DNA of 64,000 bases from G020354785 sp964521285 (GCA_964521285.1 CAZFQS010000002.1:62001-126000), one strand, 5' to 3'. Numbered from the stretch's first letter, positions 8,240-18,196 are shown. Made by a program: numbers and translations. Notes: generated from the letters alone by a model not told the origin.

Positions 8240-9523
8240 TTAAATTTCCCCTGTTAAAATCATATCTTCCTTTTTATCTATACCATTAATTCTGACATTA
8301 GCAAATGTATTCCTGCTACAACCTACACTTTCAAACTTTACCGGCACATAATGTTCTCCATATCCTTTGGCCACACCATCAGGGGATATTCTCTCTATCA
8401 GTACAAGCTGTGTTTTATTTATAAATGATTTACGATAGTTGAATTTATTTATATTCGATATTTCCCTGATTTTTTCGCTTCGTTCATGCTTAATTTTATC
8501 GGGAATTTGTTCCGGCATATATTCGGCATCTGTACCTTTTCTTATAGAAAATTTGAAAGTATGTATATGGCTGAATCCAATATCTTTAACCACCTTGCAT
8601 GTCTCCTGAAAATCTTTGTCTGTCTCACCGGGAAATCCAACAATGATATCTGTAGTAAGATTTAATGCAGGATATTTACTTTTAAACAAGTCTACTATTT
8701 TAAGGTATCCGGATAAATTATAAACCCTCCTCATTTTTGACAGCATATTTTCTGAACCGCTTTGCAAGCAAAGATGAAGATGAGGACATAATTTAGGATT
8801 AGCAAAGAGTGCTGCTAATTTATCTCCAATACCCTCGGGCTCAATACTTGAAATTCTCACTCTAAAGTCACCCTTTATGTCCAGAATATTCTCAACAAGG
8901 TCTTCAAAACCTGTATCTTTATATCTATAACAACTTATATTTACTCCTGTTAATACCACTTCTTTATAACCTAAAGCAACTACCCTCCTGATATTATCAA
9001 TAATACTTTCTGCCGGCCTGCTTACAGCTCTGCCTCTTACAAGTGGTACTATACAATATAAACAATTATTATTACATCCGTCATTTATTTTTATGAAACT
9101 GCGTGTATGAAAACTTTTTTCTGCAGGTGAAAAATTAAATAAATCTTCTTTAAGATCATTTGTGTTTATTTTTTCCCCCTTAAAATGGCTGTCAACAATA
9201 GTAAATATTGAGCTTTTAGTTTTATTCTCTACTATATAGGTTATATCATCTCGTTTTTCAAGGTATTCTCGTTGATGGTTTGCCATACAGCCCGTAACTA
9301 TAACAATGGGAGAATCCTCTCTCCGGCATGCCTGGTTAATGTAGTTTTTGGATTTATGATCGCTTTGGCTGGTAACTGTACAGGTATTTATAATATATAT
9401 ATCAGCTTTATCATTAAAGTCCACAATTTTATAATCAGCTTTATAAAAATCCGTTAACAGGGAATCACTTTCAGATTGGTTTAATCTGCATCCTAATGTT
9501 TTAAAAGCAACTTTTTTCCGCAT
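8240..9523 (-). CDS. mtaB: tRNA (t6A37) methylthiotransferase MtaB
   Basis: Radical SAM methylthiotransferase that converts t6A to ms2t6A at position 37 of ANN-decoding tRNAs. 427 residues. The N-terminal UPF0004 domain has cysteines 12, 48 and 79 for the auxiliary 4Fe-4S cluster. The radical SAM motif CNNNCLYC (150, 154, 157) is followed by VPLVRGRAVSRP. LKTLGCRLNQSES-type openings (here FKTLGCRLNQSESD) and VTGCMA distinguish MtaB from MiaB and RimO. A short C-terminal TRAM-like region (LVLIERISPDGVAKGYGEHYVPV) would bind RNA. It starts 2 bases after the stop of miaB, so the two form an operon. TsaD, which makes its t6A substrate, is encoded at 18279. Confidence 0.9.
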   Translation of the reverse strand: MRKKVAFKTLGCRLNQSESDSLLTDFYKADYKIVDFNDKADIYIINTCTVTSQSDHKSKNYINQACRREDSPIVIVTGCMANHQREYLEKRDDITYIVENKTKSSIFTIVDSHFKGEKINTNDLKEDLFNFSPAEKSFHTRSFIKINDGCNNNCLYCIVPLVRGRAVSRPAESIIDNIRRVVALGYKEVVLTGVNISCYRYKDTGFEDLVENILDIKGDFRVRISSIEPEGIGDKLAALFANPKLCPHLHLCLQSGSENMLSKMRRVYNLSGYLKIVDLFKSKYPALNLTTDIIVGFPGETDKDFQETCKVVKDIGFSHIHTFKFSIRKGTDAEYMPEQIPDKIKHERSEKIREISNINKFNYRKSFINKTQLVLIERISPDGVAKGYGEHYVPVKFESVGCSRNTFANVRINGIDKKEDMILTGEI

Positions 9524-9525
9524 AA

Positions 9526-10935
9526 TTATACCAGTTCGGGCTTTGTTTCACTTACCAGTTTTCCTTCAGCCGCAAATTCGGCAGCAGATGTAATTAAGAT
9601 ATATATAAACCGGCCAATCAAAGATTTATCTTCTGATTTAAATCTTACAATAATCCTCCCCTCGGTTATTCCTGAAAAAAAGCCGGGCTTCCTGTCGGAT
9701 CCTGTAACAAGTACTTTTATTTTTTTGCCAATTAGGTTTTTATTAAGCTCAAGGGAATGTTTTTTTAATTCATCAGTAAGAATATGCAGACGAAGTCTTT
9801 TTGTTTGATTAGGAACATTATCAGGCCATTTGGAACTTACTGCGCCGGGGCGTGGTGAATACTGTGCTATATAAGCCATATTGAATCTGAACTCTTCCAT
9901 GACCTTCCTGGTATTTTGAAATTGCTCTTCAGTTTCACCTGCAAATCCAACAATAATATCAGTGAATATAGTTGCTTCAGGAAGTTTCTGACGCACTGAA
10001 TTTATTACCTTACTATATTCTTCAACAGTATGCTTACGGTTCATTTTTCCCAGCATCATATTATCTCCTGATTGAAGTGGCAAATGGATATGATTTGCCA
10101 GGCAATTGTAGCTGGCTATTACTTCAATTACTTCATCTGTCATATCCCTGGGATGAGGCGAGGTAAAATAGACAAGGAATGCCATACCTGAAGATTTACC
10201 GTATTCACCAATTTTTGTTAAAAGCTGTGCAAAGGTCAATTCATCACCACGTCTGTCCATTCCATAGGAATTAACATTCTGACCCAGCAAGGTAATGGAT
10301 TTATATCCTTTATCAACCAGGCATTTAATCTCATTTAAAATCTCTTCTGATGGCCTGGATATTTCTCTTCCCCTTGTATAAGGAACAGCACAAAAAGTAC
10401 AAAATTTATCACACCCGTTTTGAATAGGAATATATGCTTCAAATGATGAGTTATACAATGGTTTAATTTCCCAGAAATTCAAAACCTTATCTTCAGAGTG
10501 CATATACGAAGGTCTGTTATCTCCCGAAAGTCCTTCTTTGATTCTTGTTGAGCCTTTAACCGGGTACTCATTAATACTTCTTTTTATTGGTGTTACAACT
10601 CCATACTGGCTTATTATATCAGGTAAATCTGTAAGATCATTTGTTTCAAAAACAAGATCGAATAATTTTAAAAACTTTTCTTTATCGGCCTGAAGGACAC
10701 AGCCTGAAATAAAAGTGATAAGGTTTTTATTGTCCTTCCATCTATTCCATTTATGTATTCTTGCATATACTTTGTCAATAGATTTCTGACGCACAGAACA
10801 TGCTAAAACACCCAGTAAATCAGCTTCCTCCTCATTTTCAGTCCACTGATAACCCATTCCCTCAATTACGGTGCGGACACGTTCGCTATCCGATTTATTC
10901 ATCTGGCATCCTAATGTAACTAAATGGTATTTCAT
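9526..10935 (-). CDS. miaB: tRNA-2-methylthio-N6-dimethylallyladenosine synthase MiaB
   Basis: Radical SAM enzyme adding a methylthio group to i6A37 in UNN-decoding tRNAs. 469 residues in the order UPF0004, radical SAM, TRAM. Auxiliary cluster cysteines are 10 (LGCQMNKSDSE), 46 (ACSVRQ) and 79 (SGCV); the radical SAM cluster is CDKFCTFC (175, 179, 182) followed by VPYTRGREISRP. SITLLGQNVNSY and HIHLPLQSGD are the usual MiaB motifs. The first UPF0004 motif reads LACSVRQ instead of the common NTCSVRE, a mild divergence. Upstream gene of the miaB-mtaB operon; the region 10936-11199 carries its promoter but no clear motif. Confidence 0.9.
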   Translation of the reverse strand: MKYHLVTLGCQMNKSDSERVRTVIEGMGYQWTENEEEADLLGVLACSVRQKSIDKVYARIHKWNRWKDNKNLITFISGCVLQADKEKFLKLFDLVFETNDLTDLPDIISQYGVVTPIKRSINEYPVKGSTRIKEGLSGDNRPSYMHSEDKVLNFWEIKPLYNSSFEAYIPIQNGCDKFCTFCAVPYTRGREISRPSEEILNEIKCLVDKGYKSITLLGQNVNSYGMDRRGDELTFAQLLTKIGEYGKSSGMAFLVYFTSPHPRDMTDEVIEVIASYNCLANHIHLPLQSGDNMMLGKMNRKHTVEEYSKVINSVRQKLPEATIFTDIIVGFAGETEEQFQNTRKVMEEFRFNMAYIAQYSPRPGAVSSKWPDNVPNQTKRLRLHILTDELKKHSLELNKNLIGKKIKVLVTGSDRKPGFFSGITEGRIIVRFKSEDKSLIGRFIYILITSAAEFAAEGKLVSETKPELV

Positions 10936-11199
10936 TATCAGACTTGTCTTTTTATTCCGGCGATCTGCTTTTTTATGATAAATACAACCTGTATTTTATC
11001 CTGCCCAATAATCTGTTATAGAACATCTTGTTTTTTAAAATTCCCGCAAATTTACACTAAAGTAATTAATTCCAAAGACTTTTTTATTTTTTAACTTGTA
11101 TGCTCAAATGTTCTTGATAAATTAGTAATAAAAGAAAAACAAATAATTTGACAAAGGCTTATTAATTTTTTAAATTGCATATATAAACAGGAAATTTAA

Positions 11200-11646
11200 A
11201 TGATGAGTGATAATATTCTAAATAAAGTCTACTCCAATATTATCAGAATATTTCAGCATCATGATACAATAGATCACAAACCAGGGAAATTACATAAATC
11301 CGTTGCCGGTAAAATCAAAACATGTCCTATTACAGGATTGGATATATCAATGCAGCCTAAAAACAGTAAGTTTCTCAGTTATACAGGAGTTAAATGGTAT
11401 TATAACAATGATTTCCAAACTTATAAGAATATGCTGGAGCCTGTATTAAAAAAGAGCTGGAAATACAAACCCCTTGAAGACCAGTTTAAAGAAATTGCCC
11501 ATATCATCAGAAATAAGGACAGCAATCCCCGTAATAACATAAAAAGAATACTTGATCGAATATTAAGTGATAATAATACCCTTTTCAATAATCTGAACCT
11601 CATCGACAAAAACAAGCTAAAAAAAGCCGGATTAAAAGATTTTTAG
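11200..11646 (+). CDS. Small hypothetical protein
   Basis: 148 residues, basic, soluble, without a signal peptide. The start is one of two adjacent ATGs (MMSDN). A short motif KTCPITGLDIS near residue 41 looks like a single Cys-Pro turn; the rest is helical, rich in Asn, Lys and Leu (FKEIAHIIRNKDSNPRNNIKRILDRIL). I do not recognise a family. It stands alone between the divergently read miaB operon and the convergent tonB gene. Codon use resembles its neighbours, which supports a real gene. Confidence 0.55.
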   Translation: MMSDNILNKVYSNIIRIFQHHDTIDHKPGKLHKSVAGKIKTCPITGLDISMQPKNSKFLSYTGVKWYYNNDFQTYKNMLEPVLKKSWKYKPLEDQFKEIAHIIRNKDSNPRNNIKRILDRILSDNNTLFNNLNLIDKNKLKKAGLKDF

Positions 11647-11653
11647 CAAATGG

Positions 11654-11716
11654 ATTGTTCTATTGCTCTATTGTTCTATTGACAAATCCAAAATCGAAAA
11701 TCGTTAATCGTAAATC
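11654..11716. repeat. Intergenic composite repeat: 8-mer array followed by 7-mer array
   Basis: Bases 11654-11681 are 3.5 copies of the 8-mer ATTGYTCT (reverse AGARCAAT). Bases 11684-11716 hold about four and a half degenerate 7-mers of the form AAAATCG. Both lie between the 3' ends of two convergent genes. A similar combination, 7-mer array then CAATAGAG-type 8-mers, occurs at 57222-57325, so this looks like one family of dispersed intergenic repeats. No coding capacity. Confidence 0.7.
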
Positions 11717-12520
11717 TCAAAGATTATCTGACTGGAGTTTGAAATGATAAATGATATATCCTTTCTGATGAAAAGGAGCATCGGGTTTGGCAGTAAACTT
11801 TGATTTTAATGCGGCTGATTTGGCAACATTGAGTAAATAAGTATCCAGTGTAGTTGATCCTTTAACTCCCGGATTAACATTAACAACATTTCCCTGTCTG
11901 TCAACTGTAATTTCAACTTTTACTATTCCTTGTTTCTGGTAGTTAAGTTCAGGTTTTGGAAGAGATACAAATCCCCTTCCTTCAAGATCGAATGACACAC
12001 CTTCCCCCATTCCGAGTGAATAGCTTTCGGAATCCGGACTCCCGTTAAGATTGCCCTGATTACCTCCTGCTTTTTCTATACCTTCAGAATCATTGGAATC
12101 AGATGATTTGTTTTTTCCTGAATAAAGGGCACGTTTATTTACCTCTTTTGGCTTTTCCACCGGTTTTTCTACCTCTTCTTTAATCTTATCTTCAACTTTA
12201 CTTACATCCTGTTTTTTTTCTGATTTCTTTTTTTGCACTGATGGTGCTTTTTCATAATCCTGGGTCATTATTTCATCTTTTGAGTCATCCACGCTAATGT
12301 CCTCTGCCGGTGGTATGGTTTGTTCCGGTATATCACTTGTTTCTGTAATTTCCCCTGGTTCTGATATTCCTCTGCCATACTCCTCATCCCCAAAATTAAT
12401 CACTATACTCTCAATACCCGGTGGCTCTTTAGGTTCAATAAAACCAAAAAATAACAGGATAAGAAAAAGTAAATTGTGAAAAATGATAGTTCCTAATATG
12501 CCGTTTTTATCTTTAGGCAT
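11717..12520 (-). CDS. tonB: TonB-family energy transducer protein
   Basis: 267 residues. One transmembrane helix at 8-27 anchors it in the inner membrane, followed by a long periplasmic linker rich in Pro, Glu and Lys (EEVEKPVEKPKEVNKR) and a C-terminal TonB-type domain from about 185 (KPELNYQKQGIVKVEITVD...GYIIYHFKL). It would transmit ExbB/ExbD energy to outer-membrane TonB-dependent receptors. The order ExbB, ExbD, TonB on one strand with gaps of 17 and 11 bases shows an operon. It could equally be the TolA-like arm of a Tol-Pal-type system, since Bacteroidota use similar proteins for both. Confidence 0.82.
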   Translation of the reverse strand: MPKDKNGILGTIIFHNLLFLILLFFGFIEPKEPPGIESIVINFGDEEYGRGISEPGEITETSDIPEQTIPPAEDISVDDSKDEIMTQDYEKAPSVQKKKSEKKQDVSKVEDKIKEEVEKPVEKPKEVNKRALYSGKNKSSDSNDSEGIEKAGGNQGNLNGSPDSESYSLGMGEGVSFDLEGRGFVSLPKPELNYQKQGIVKVEITVDRQGNVVNVNPGVKGSTTLDTYLLNVAKSAALKSKFTAKPDAPFHQKGYIIYHFKLQSDNL

Positions 12521-12531
12521 AGTAATAAAGT

Positions 12532-12927
12532 TTAATCTTCCGGAGTTGTAGCCAATATTAATTTGTACCTATTGTTTTTAGCTATGTTCATTACTTTCAC
12601 AACCTGTTCAAGAGGGACGCTTCTGTCAGCATATAAAGAGATTGTAGGTTCGATTCTGAAATTAAGCTTATTTTGAAGAACAGATTCCAGCTCATTAACC
12701 GAAACTTTTGTTTTTTCAACGTAAAATTCCAGATCCTTGGTAATTGATACAGTTATAACCGGCTTTTCTGAAACCTGATTTGTACTTTGAGGCAGAGATA
12801 ATTTCAAAGCATTGTCCACAATTAATGTAGATGTCAGCATGAAGAAAATCAATAACAGAAATACTATATCTGTCATTCCTGACATACTAAATGCAACGCT
12901 TACCTTATTTCTTGTACTAATAGCCAT
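12532..12927 (-). CDS. exbD: ExbD/TolR-type biopolymer transport protein
   Basis: 131 residues with a single N-terminal membrane helix (residues 17-37) carrying the conserved proton-path aspartate Asp20 in MTDIVFLLLIFFML. The periplasmic domain follows (KLSLPQSTNQ...ITKDLEFYVEKTKVSVNELES...ISLYADRSVPLEQVVKVMNIA), matching ExbD/TolR. Works with ExbB as a proton-driven motor energising TonB. Middle gene of the exbB-exbD-tonB operon. Start codon ATG at 12927. Confidence 0.9.
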   Translation of the reverse strand: MAISTRNKVSVAFSMSGMTDIVFLLLIFFMLTSTLIVDNALKLSLPQSTNQVSEKPVITVSITKDLEFYVEKTKVSVNELESVLQNKLNFRIEPTISLYADRSVPLEQVVKVMNIAKNNRYKLILATTPED

Positions 12928-12944
12928 GACTTAATTTTTGTTAT

Positions 12945-13643
12945 CTACTTCTTTACCGGTTCATTTAACAAATCCATAAATTCAGTACTGTTAGCTTCCA
13001 ACTGAAATACTATTTTTTCAACTTTTGAAACCAGGAAATTATATGCAAAATAGGCCAGTATACCAACGATCAGGCCTGCAACAGTAGTTACCAGGGCCTG
13101 GTAAATTCCACTGGATAATTGTGCAACAACTATATTACTTCCTGCTTTTGACATATCAATAAAAGAACGGATCATACCCATTACGGTTCCCAGAAATCCG
13201 AGCATGGGTGCACCTCCTGCAACTGAAGCCAAAATAGGTAATCCTTTCTCAAGCTGATAAATCTGAAGTTTGCCAATATTCTCAATAGCGGCACTAATAT
13301 CATTTAATGGCCGGCCTATACGGTTAACTCCTTTCTCAATCATTCTGGCGATAGGATTATTATATGACTGGCATAAAGCATGTGCAGACTCGAGTTTTCC
13401 TTCATGAATATAGTCTTTAATCCTGTTCATAAAATTTATATCGATCCTTGATGCTCTGGCTATGGCTCCCCATCTTTCAAAGAAAATGTAAACTGCCACA
13501 ATTGACAGTAAAAGGATAGGAATCATTACCCAGCCACCTTTTAATGCCAGATCAATGAATTTCATTGTAGTATCTGTTGCTACTTCATTTTCTAAAGCAT
13601 TTGCAGCAGTCTCAGTTAAATTTGTTTGCAATAACATTAGCAT
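12945..13643 (-). CDS. exbB: ExbB/TolQ/MotA-type proton channel protein
   Basis: 232 residues with three membrane helices at about 35-55, 137-157 and 175-200. GGAPMLGFLGTVMGMIRSF and the final ALVTTVAGLIVGILAYFAYN are the hallmark motifs of the MotA/TolQ/ExbB family. Forms the stator-like proton channel with ExbD. First gene of the exbB-exbD-tonB operon. A second in-frame ATG two codons inside makes the exact start uncertain but unimportant. Confidence 0.9.
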   Translation of the reverse strand: MLMLLQTNLTETAANALENEVATDTTMKFIDLALKGGWVMIPILLLSIVAVYIFFERWGAIARASRIDINFMNRIKDYIHEGKLESAHALCQSYNNPIARMIEKGVNRIGRPLNDISAAIENIGKLQIYQLEKGLPILASVAGGAPMLGFLGTVMGMIRSFIDMSKAGSNIVVAQLSSGIYQALVTTVAGLIVGILAYFAYNFLVSKVEKIVFQLEANSTEFMDLLNEPVKK

Positions 13644-13723
13644 AATTAGTAGTGATTATAAAGTTTCGTTAAAATTATTAAAACGATTAAAATTGAATAA
13701 TATTTTTTGTTTATAGTTATTAA

Positions 13724-16700
13724 CTATTTTTTTAAAGTATTCTTATTCTTTTTACCAAATATAGCATGCAAATATCTTTTCCAGAGTTCGCCAAGACTAT
13801 TGAATTCCTCTTTAAATACAACACCAACACCTTGAGTATAAGGGGATACTTCAGTCAGAAGGTTATCATTTGAATGGTTATAGGCTTTAAGGCGAAATTT
13901 TTCTGTTATTTTATAATCCAGATCAAAATCTCCTACAATATTATTTGAAGATTCGGCAGTAGCATTGGTAGTTACATCAACGTTCCCGTTAATACTAAGT
14001 CTGTCATTTAACAGCTGGGTGGAAAGGGCAAATTCCACTTCATCATTAGTCATCTGGTTATCAAAGTCAGGGCGGTAGTTAACTCTTATGTCATAATCAT
14101 TACTTATTTGGGACAACCAGTTACTTAGCTGATTTGATAAAAATTCGCTGGCATTAACGCCCGCAGCATTTGAATATGGTGAGGACAATGTATTACTACC
14201 AATCCCTCCCTGACCACCTGAGCCTGGCATAAACCTGTTTAAGACCAGCAATGATATGAACTGTTTATTAAGTTCTTCATCAGTATTTATTTCATTCTTT
14301 ACCATTGTTCTGGTTTCTTCATCTATTGTTGGTAAATAAATGTCGTACTTAATATTTGGTTTCATAAGTTTATCTGTGATAAGTAACTGGCAGTAAACTG
14401 TTGTTTTACGCCTGTATATGTTTTCGTCAGATCCCTTTAAACTTTCGTCTCCCGTAATGTCAACCCCAAATAATTCATAGAGAGATGCTTTGGTCGGATA
14501 TATAGCTTTAATATCAATATATGCATCCAAAGGATCGCCAGTCCATTTTATAACTCCATAGTCTATATTAAATTTCCTGTTAATAACGTTTTGCAGGGTA
14601 AATAAATAATCACCTTCTTCTATATAATATTCACCAAACATTTTAAATTTTCCCAGTGTATTAACCTGCAGATTAATATTACCGACACCTTTGCCTTTCA
14701 TTATATCGCCCACTTTTGGATCGAAAATAAGTTGTACCTCGGCATCCCGCGTAACTTCCAGGTCTACATTCAAATTTATTGCAGAAAGATCGACTTTATA
14801 TTCTTTACTGCTTTGTTCAGTTTGTTCGGCTGTATCTTCAAAAAGAAAAGTAACAAAGTTATATTCTGAAATTTCACCTTCACTGTCAAGCGGGATAAAA
14901 AACCTGGTGTTTTTCTCTGTCCTTACACCAGCGTCTATTTTTATATTTCCGGGAGCTCCCTTTAAAACAATGTACCCTGAAGCAAAAGCAGTACCATAAA
15001 ACTGATCATTGTCAAATTGGGTTGTATTTAAGAATAATAAATTATCAGCATCAATTTTAATGTTAATATTAAAATTCTTAAAATATGTGTTTTTGACAGC
15101 ACCATTTAAGTATGCGGAATTTCCGTATATATCACTAAGTTTTATATTATCAAAAAATATGTTATTGTCTATTATTCTAATTCTATCTGTAAAATTATAT
15201 CTTGATTTTAAATAATTAATGGTAAAGGCAGTCTTCTGAAACTTCAGATCACCGTTAATAACAGGTTTTGAAGTATTTCCTGTCAGAGCTAAATTTCCTG
15301 TGGCAATACCTCTAAAATCACTGAATACATTTTGCATATAAAGATTTATTATGTTAAGCCTCAGCTTATTTAATTCGACATTTAATTTAATTTTTCCGTC
15401 ATCCTTTGGGAAATAATCTCCATTTATAGCAACTGTGTTTAATTGTCCCCTTTTTGCAATTGCATTAATGCCAATAGATTTTTTATCATTATTCCATTTA
15501 GAATTAATAATTGTATATCCCAGTCTCTCATCATTAATAACCAGTGTATCAACTGTAAGGCTTGAATAAAACAATGTATTTTTATAGAAATCTGTTATTG
15601 AAGCATTACCATTCAGTATCCCCTTAATTTCGAAACCTTCAGAACCGGTAAAAGTATTTAAGTTTTCTAAATTAAAATTGTTAAATTCTGCTGATAATTC
15701 ATCAGCAGGTTCAACTGATATCTTACCATTAAGTCTCAGGTATTGTTTATCATGATTTATGCTGAAGTTATCTACTGAAATACTACTGCTGTCAACCAGT
15801 ATTTTACCGCCATTAACATTCCACGATGTATCTGTTGTTACAATATGTGTAGGAAGAATGTTAACTGATACTACCGGGAATTTATGCCTGGACGATTTTG
15901 TGAATTTTGCGATCGCTCTTAGTTCCCCTTTATAAAGTAGTGTATCCCAATTATTCCAGCGTGTCAAAAAATTAACACTGTCTCTGCTTATATCTGAATA
16001 AATAGTAAAATTCTTGAGATTAATTTTTTCCTTAAGCAAAAGATTCTCACTGCCGGACTCGATTGAAAAAATACTGTCATTTGACTGGCAGTTGAAATAA
16101 ACATTATTCCATGTACTGCCATGAAATTCGATTTTTGGTGATTGAAGAATTAAAAATAAATAATTTGTGCCCGGATCAAATTCTCCTTTTAAAATAGTAT
16201 TTTCAGCAATACAATATTCTGGTAAAAAGTAATCAAATATCGGCTTTGTTTTCTTAAAGTTTACTATGAAATGGAATCCATTTTTAATATCATCTATTGC
16301 CAGGTGTTCATAATTAACAAAAGTTGGAAGATATGAATTAATAAATTTCATTAATGATTTGTTAATTTCTGCCATTTGATAACTTCCGTAAACATCGGCA
16401 TCAATAAAGTCTGAACGAATTGATAATGAATTGGAGTCTTTACTGTTTTTTGCATATATACTAAAATCATATATCTGAATTTGCCTGTTACTTTTTGTAA
16501 ACAGTGAATTTAGCAGCTTTATCTCTCCATTTATGTTATCTAAGGAATTACCCTGAGCATTTGCCCGGATATAAAAGGAAACTGTATTTATGGTGTCACT
16601 TTTATCAAAATTAAGAGCATATAAATTAGCATATGCTATATTGGCGGTAAAATCAACTTCATAAATCTCACTTGAAAAGTCTACCTTACCTAAAAATTCC

Positions 16701-18196
16701 ATATTTATATTCGGATCATCAATATTAATGGAACCATTATAAGTCTTATCAGAAAAAACTCCCGATAACTTAATATTCTTATATTTATATTGTTTAATTG
16801 CCAGGCTATTAATTAATCCTTGCAGTTTGGCATTTACAGTCTGTCCTGAACAGCTTGAACCATCAACATTGACATTAAGAGTAATTTTACCAATATTCTT
16901 CGCATTATTCAGGAGTTTGCCAAGATTAAATTCCTCAGCTATTAATTTACCGCTAAATGTGAAATAATTGTTTGTATCTGGCTTAAATAATAAATCTGAA
17001 GATATTTTACCCAGATTCGTTCTTATATCTCCATATGCTACAAAATCATCAACAAATCCTGTAAATTTCCCATTATAAGTTATAGTACTTAACTCTTTAA
17101 ATTTTCCTGATAAATTAAGCCTCTTTCCTCCGGGCAGCTCTAAGGACTCAATCTCTTTAACAGATGTGTTGAAATCTTTTAAGTCTACATATATGAAGGT
17201 TTCCTTAAAATCCGGCAATCCGTTCAGATTAAATTCACCGTGGATTTTTGATTGTTCTCCATATCTGATCCTAATATTTCTTCCTTTTAAATTACTTATA
17301 GAACCTTTAATTTCACCCGATAAATTAATTAACTGATTTGTGCCGTACAACTTTGGAGAAAAGAAAGCAATATCATTAAGATTTATATCTGAAGGGAATA
17401 ATACAAGATTAAGTTTTACCTGTTCATACCTTGCTTCCGGTTTAAAATCCTTAAAGCTTTTAAAATATAAAGCTATCTTCGCCCCTGATATTCGTGATAA
17501 CTTAGTATTTATCTTTACATTCCTGAATATAAGATGATTTTTGCTGATACTTGCATTTGCATAAAAATTATTAACCAGAAATCCACTATGATCTTCAAAG
17601 CTTAATGATTTAATTAAAAAATTTACAGTATCAGCATCCTTATTAAACCTTTTTATTTCTGTATTGAATTTATTAAGGACTAAATCTGAAAAATTAATAC
17701 CCTGTTTATTTAATTTAGAATCGTAGGTTTTAAAACAAAATTTGCTGTTTTCAAATTTTATATTTCTAATTGTCAATAGCCTGGGTGATTCGGTGGTATC
17801 TTTCCTTCTCAGTCCGTCAATAATAAACTTAATATTTACTGTATTCGCAGAATCAATGGCCAGACGAAGTGTTGCATTTTTCAAACCAAGTGTATTTACA
17901 GGAATACGCTTTTTATTTGGCAACTTTACAATTGTAGAGGTTATTTGGTCAGCATATAACAGCGTATCCTGATTTAAATCTTCAATATAAACATTGTTTA
18001 ATCTAACCTTGTTAAAAAATGATATGTCAATAGCACCTATAGTAAATTTCGCATTAACGTTTTCAGAAATGGCTTCCATTACCTTCTTTGCCACGTATGT
18101 CTGGACCTTCCTGCTTTGAAGGAGAATAAAGGCAGATGACAGTAATATCAATACTGCCAGCAATATAATGAATAATATTTTAAGTAACTTTTTAAT
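13724..18196 (-). CDS. tamB: TamB-family translocation and assembly / lipid-transport protein
   Basis: About 1490 residues. An N-terminal signal-anchor is followed by long beta-rich repeats and a C-terminal TamB (DUF490) domain. Its signs are the conserved GDPLDAYIDIKAIYPTKASLYEL region, VNTLGKFKMFGEYYIEEGDYLF, and the end with LSTQLLNDRLSINGNVDV. TamB-like proteins bridge the inner and outer membranes and serve autotransporter assembly or phospholipid transfer. The frame has no ATG or GTG near its beginning. A TTG at 18163 would give MLAVLILL, while an ATT at 18196 gives the textbook start (M)KKLLKILFIILLAVLILL; I place the start at the ATT with caution. An in-frame TAA at 18209-18211 limits extension. 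Divergent from tsaD, 82 bases away. Confidence 0.85.
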   Translation of the reverse strand: MKKLLKILFIILLAVLILLSSAFILLQSRKVQTYVAKKVMEAISENVNAKFTIGAIDISFFNKVRLNNVYIEDLNQDTLLYADQITSTIVKLPNKKRIPVNTLGLKNATLRLAIDSANTVNIKFIIDGLRRKDTTESPRLLTIRNIKFENSKFCFKTYDSKLNKQGINFSDLVLNKFNTEIKRFNKDADTVNFLIKSLSFEDHSGFLVNNFYANASISKNHLIFRNVKINTKLSRISGAKIALYFKSFKDFKPEARYEQVKLNLVLFPSDINLNDIAFFSPKLYGTNQLINLSGEIKGSISNLKGRNIRIRYGEQSKIHGEFNLNGLPDFKETFIYVDLKDFNTSVKEIESLELPGGKRLNLSGKFKELSTITYNGKFTGFVDDFVAYGDIRTNLGKISSDLLFKPDTNNYFTFSGKLIAEEFNLGKLLNNAKNIGKITLNVNVDGSSCSGQTVNAKLQGLINSLAIKQYKYKNIKLSGVFSDKTYNGSINIDDPNINMEFLGKVDFSSEIYEVDFTANIAYANLYALNFDKSDTINTVSFYIRANAQGNSLDNINGEIKLLNSLFTKSNRQIQIYDFSIYAKNSKDSNSLSIRSDFIDADVYGSYQMAEINKSLMKFINSYLPTFVNYEHLAIDDIKNGFHFIVNFKKTKPIFDYFLPEYCIAENTILKGEFDPGTNYLFLILQSPKIEFHGSTWNNVYFNCQSNDSIFSIESGSENLLLKEKINLKNFTIYSDISRDSVNFLTRWNNWDTLLYKGELRAIAKFTKSSRHKFPVVSVNILPTHIVTTDTSWNVNGGKILVDSSSISVDNFSINHDKQYLRLNGKISVEPADELSAEFNNFNLENLNTFTGSEGFEIKGILNGNASITDFYKNTLFYSSLTVDTLVINDERLGYTIINSKWNNDKKSIGINAIAKRGQLNTVAINGDYFPKDDGKIKLNVELNKLRLNIINLYMQNVFSDFRGIATGNLALTGNTSKPVINGDLKFQKTAFTINYLKSRYNFTDRIRIIDNNIFFDNIKLSDIYGNSAYLNGAVKNTYFKNFNINIKIDADNLLFLNTTQFDNDQFYGTAFASGYIVLKGAPGNIKIDAGVRTEKNTRFFIPLDSEGEISEYNFVTFLFEDTAEQTEQSSKEYKVDLSAINLNVDLEVTRDAEVQLIFDPKVGDIMKGKGVGNINLQVNTLGKFKMFGEYYIEEGDYLFTLQNVINRKFNIDYGVIKWTGDPLDAYIDIKAIYPTKASLYELFGVDITGDESLKGSDENIYRRKTTVYCQLLITDKLMKPNIKYDIYLPTIDEETRTMVKNEINTDEELNKQFISLLVLNRFMPGSGGQGGIGSNTLSSPYSNAAGVNASEFLSNQLSNWLSQISNDYDIRVNYRPDFDNQMTNDEVEFALSTQLLNDRLSINGNVDVTTNATAESSNNIVGDFDLDYKITEKFRLKAYNHSNDNLLTEVSPYTQGVGVVFKEEFNSLGELWKRYLHAIFGKKNKNTLKK

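Noticed and set aside
8240..10935. miaB and mtaB as a tandem duplication
   Set aside because: The two differ throughout and carry the diagnostic motifs of separate subfamilies; pairing reflects an operon of related tRNA modification enzymes.
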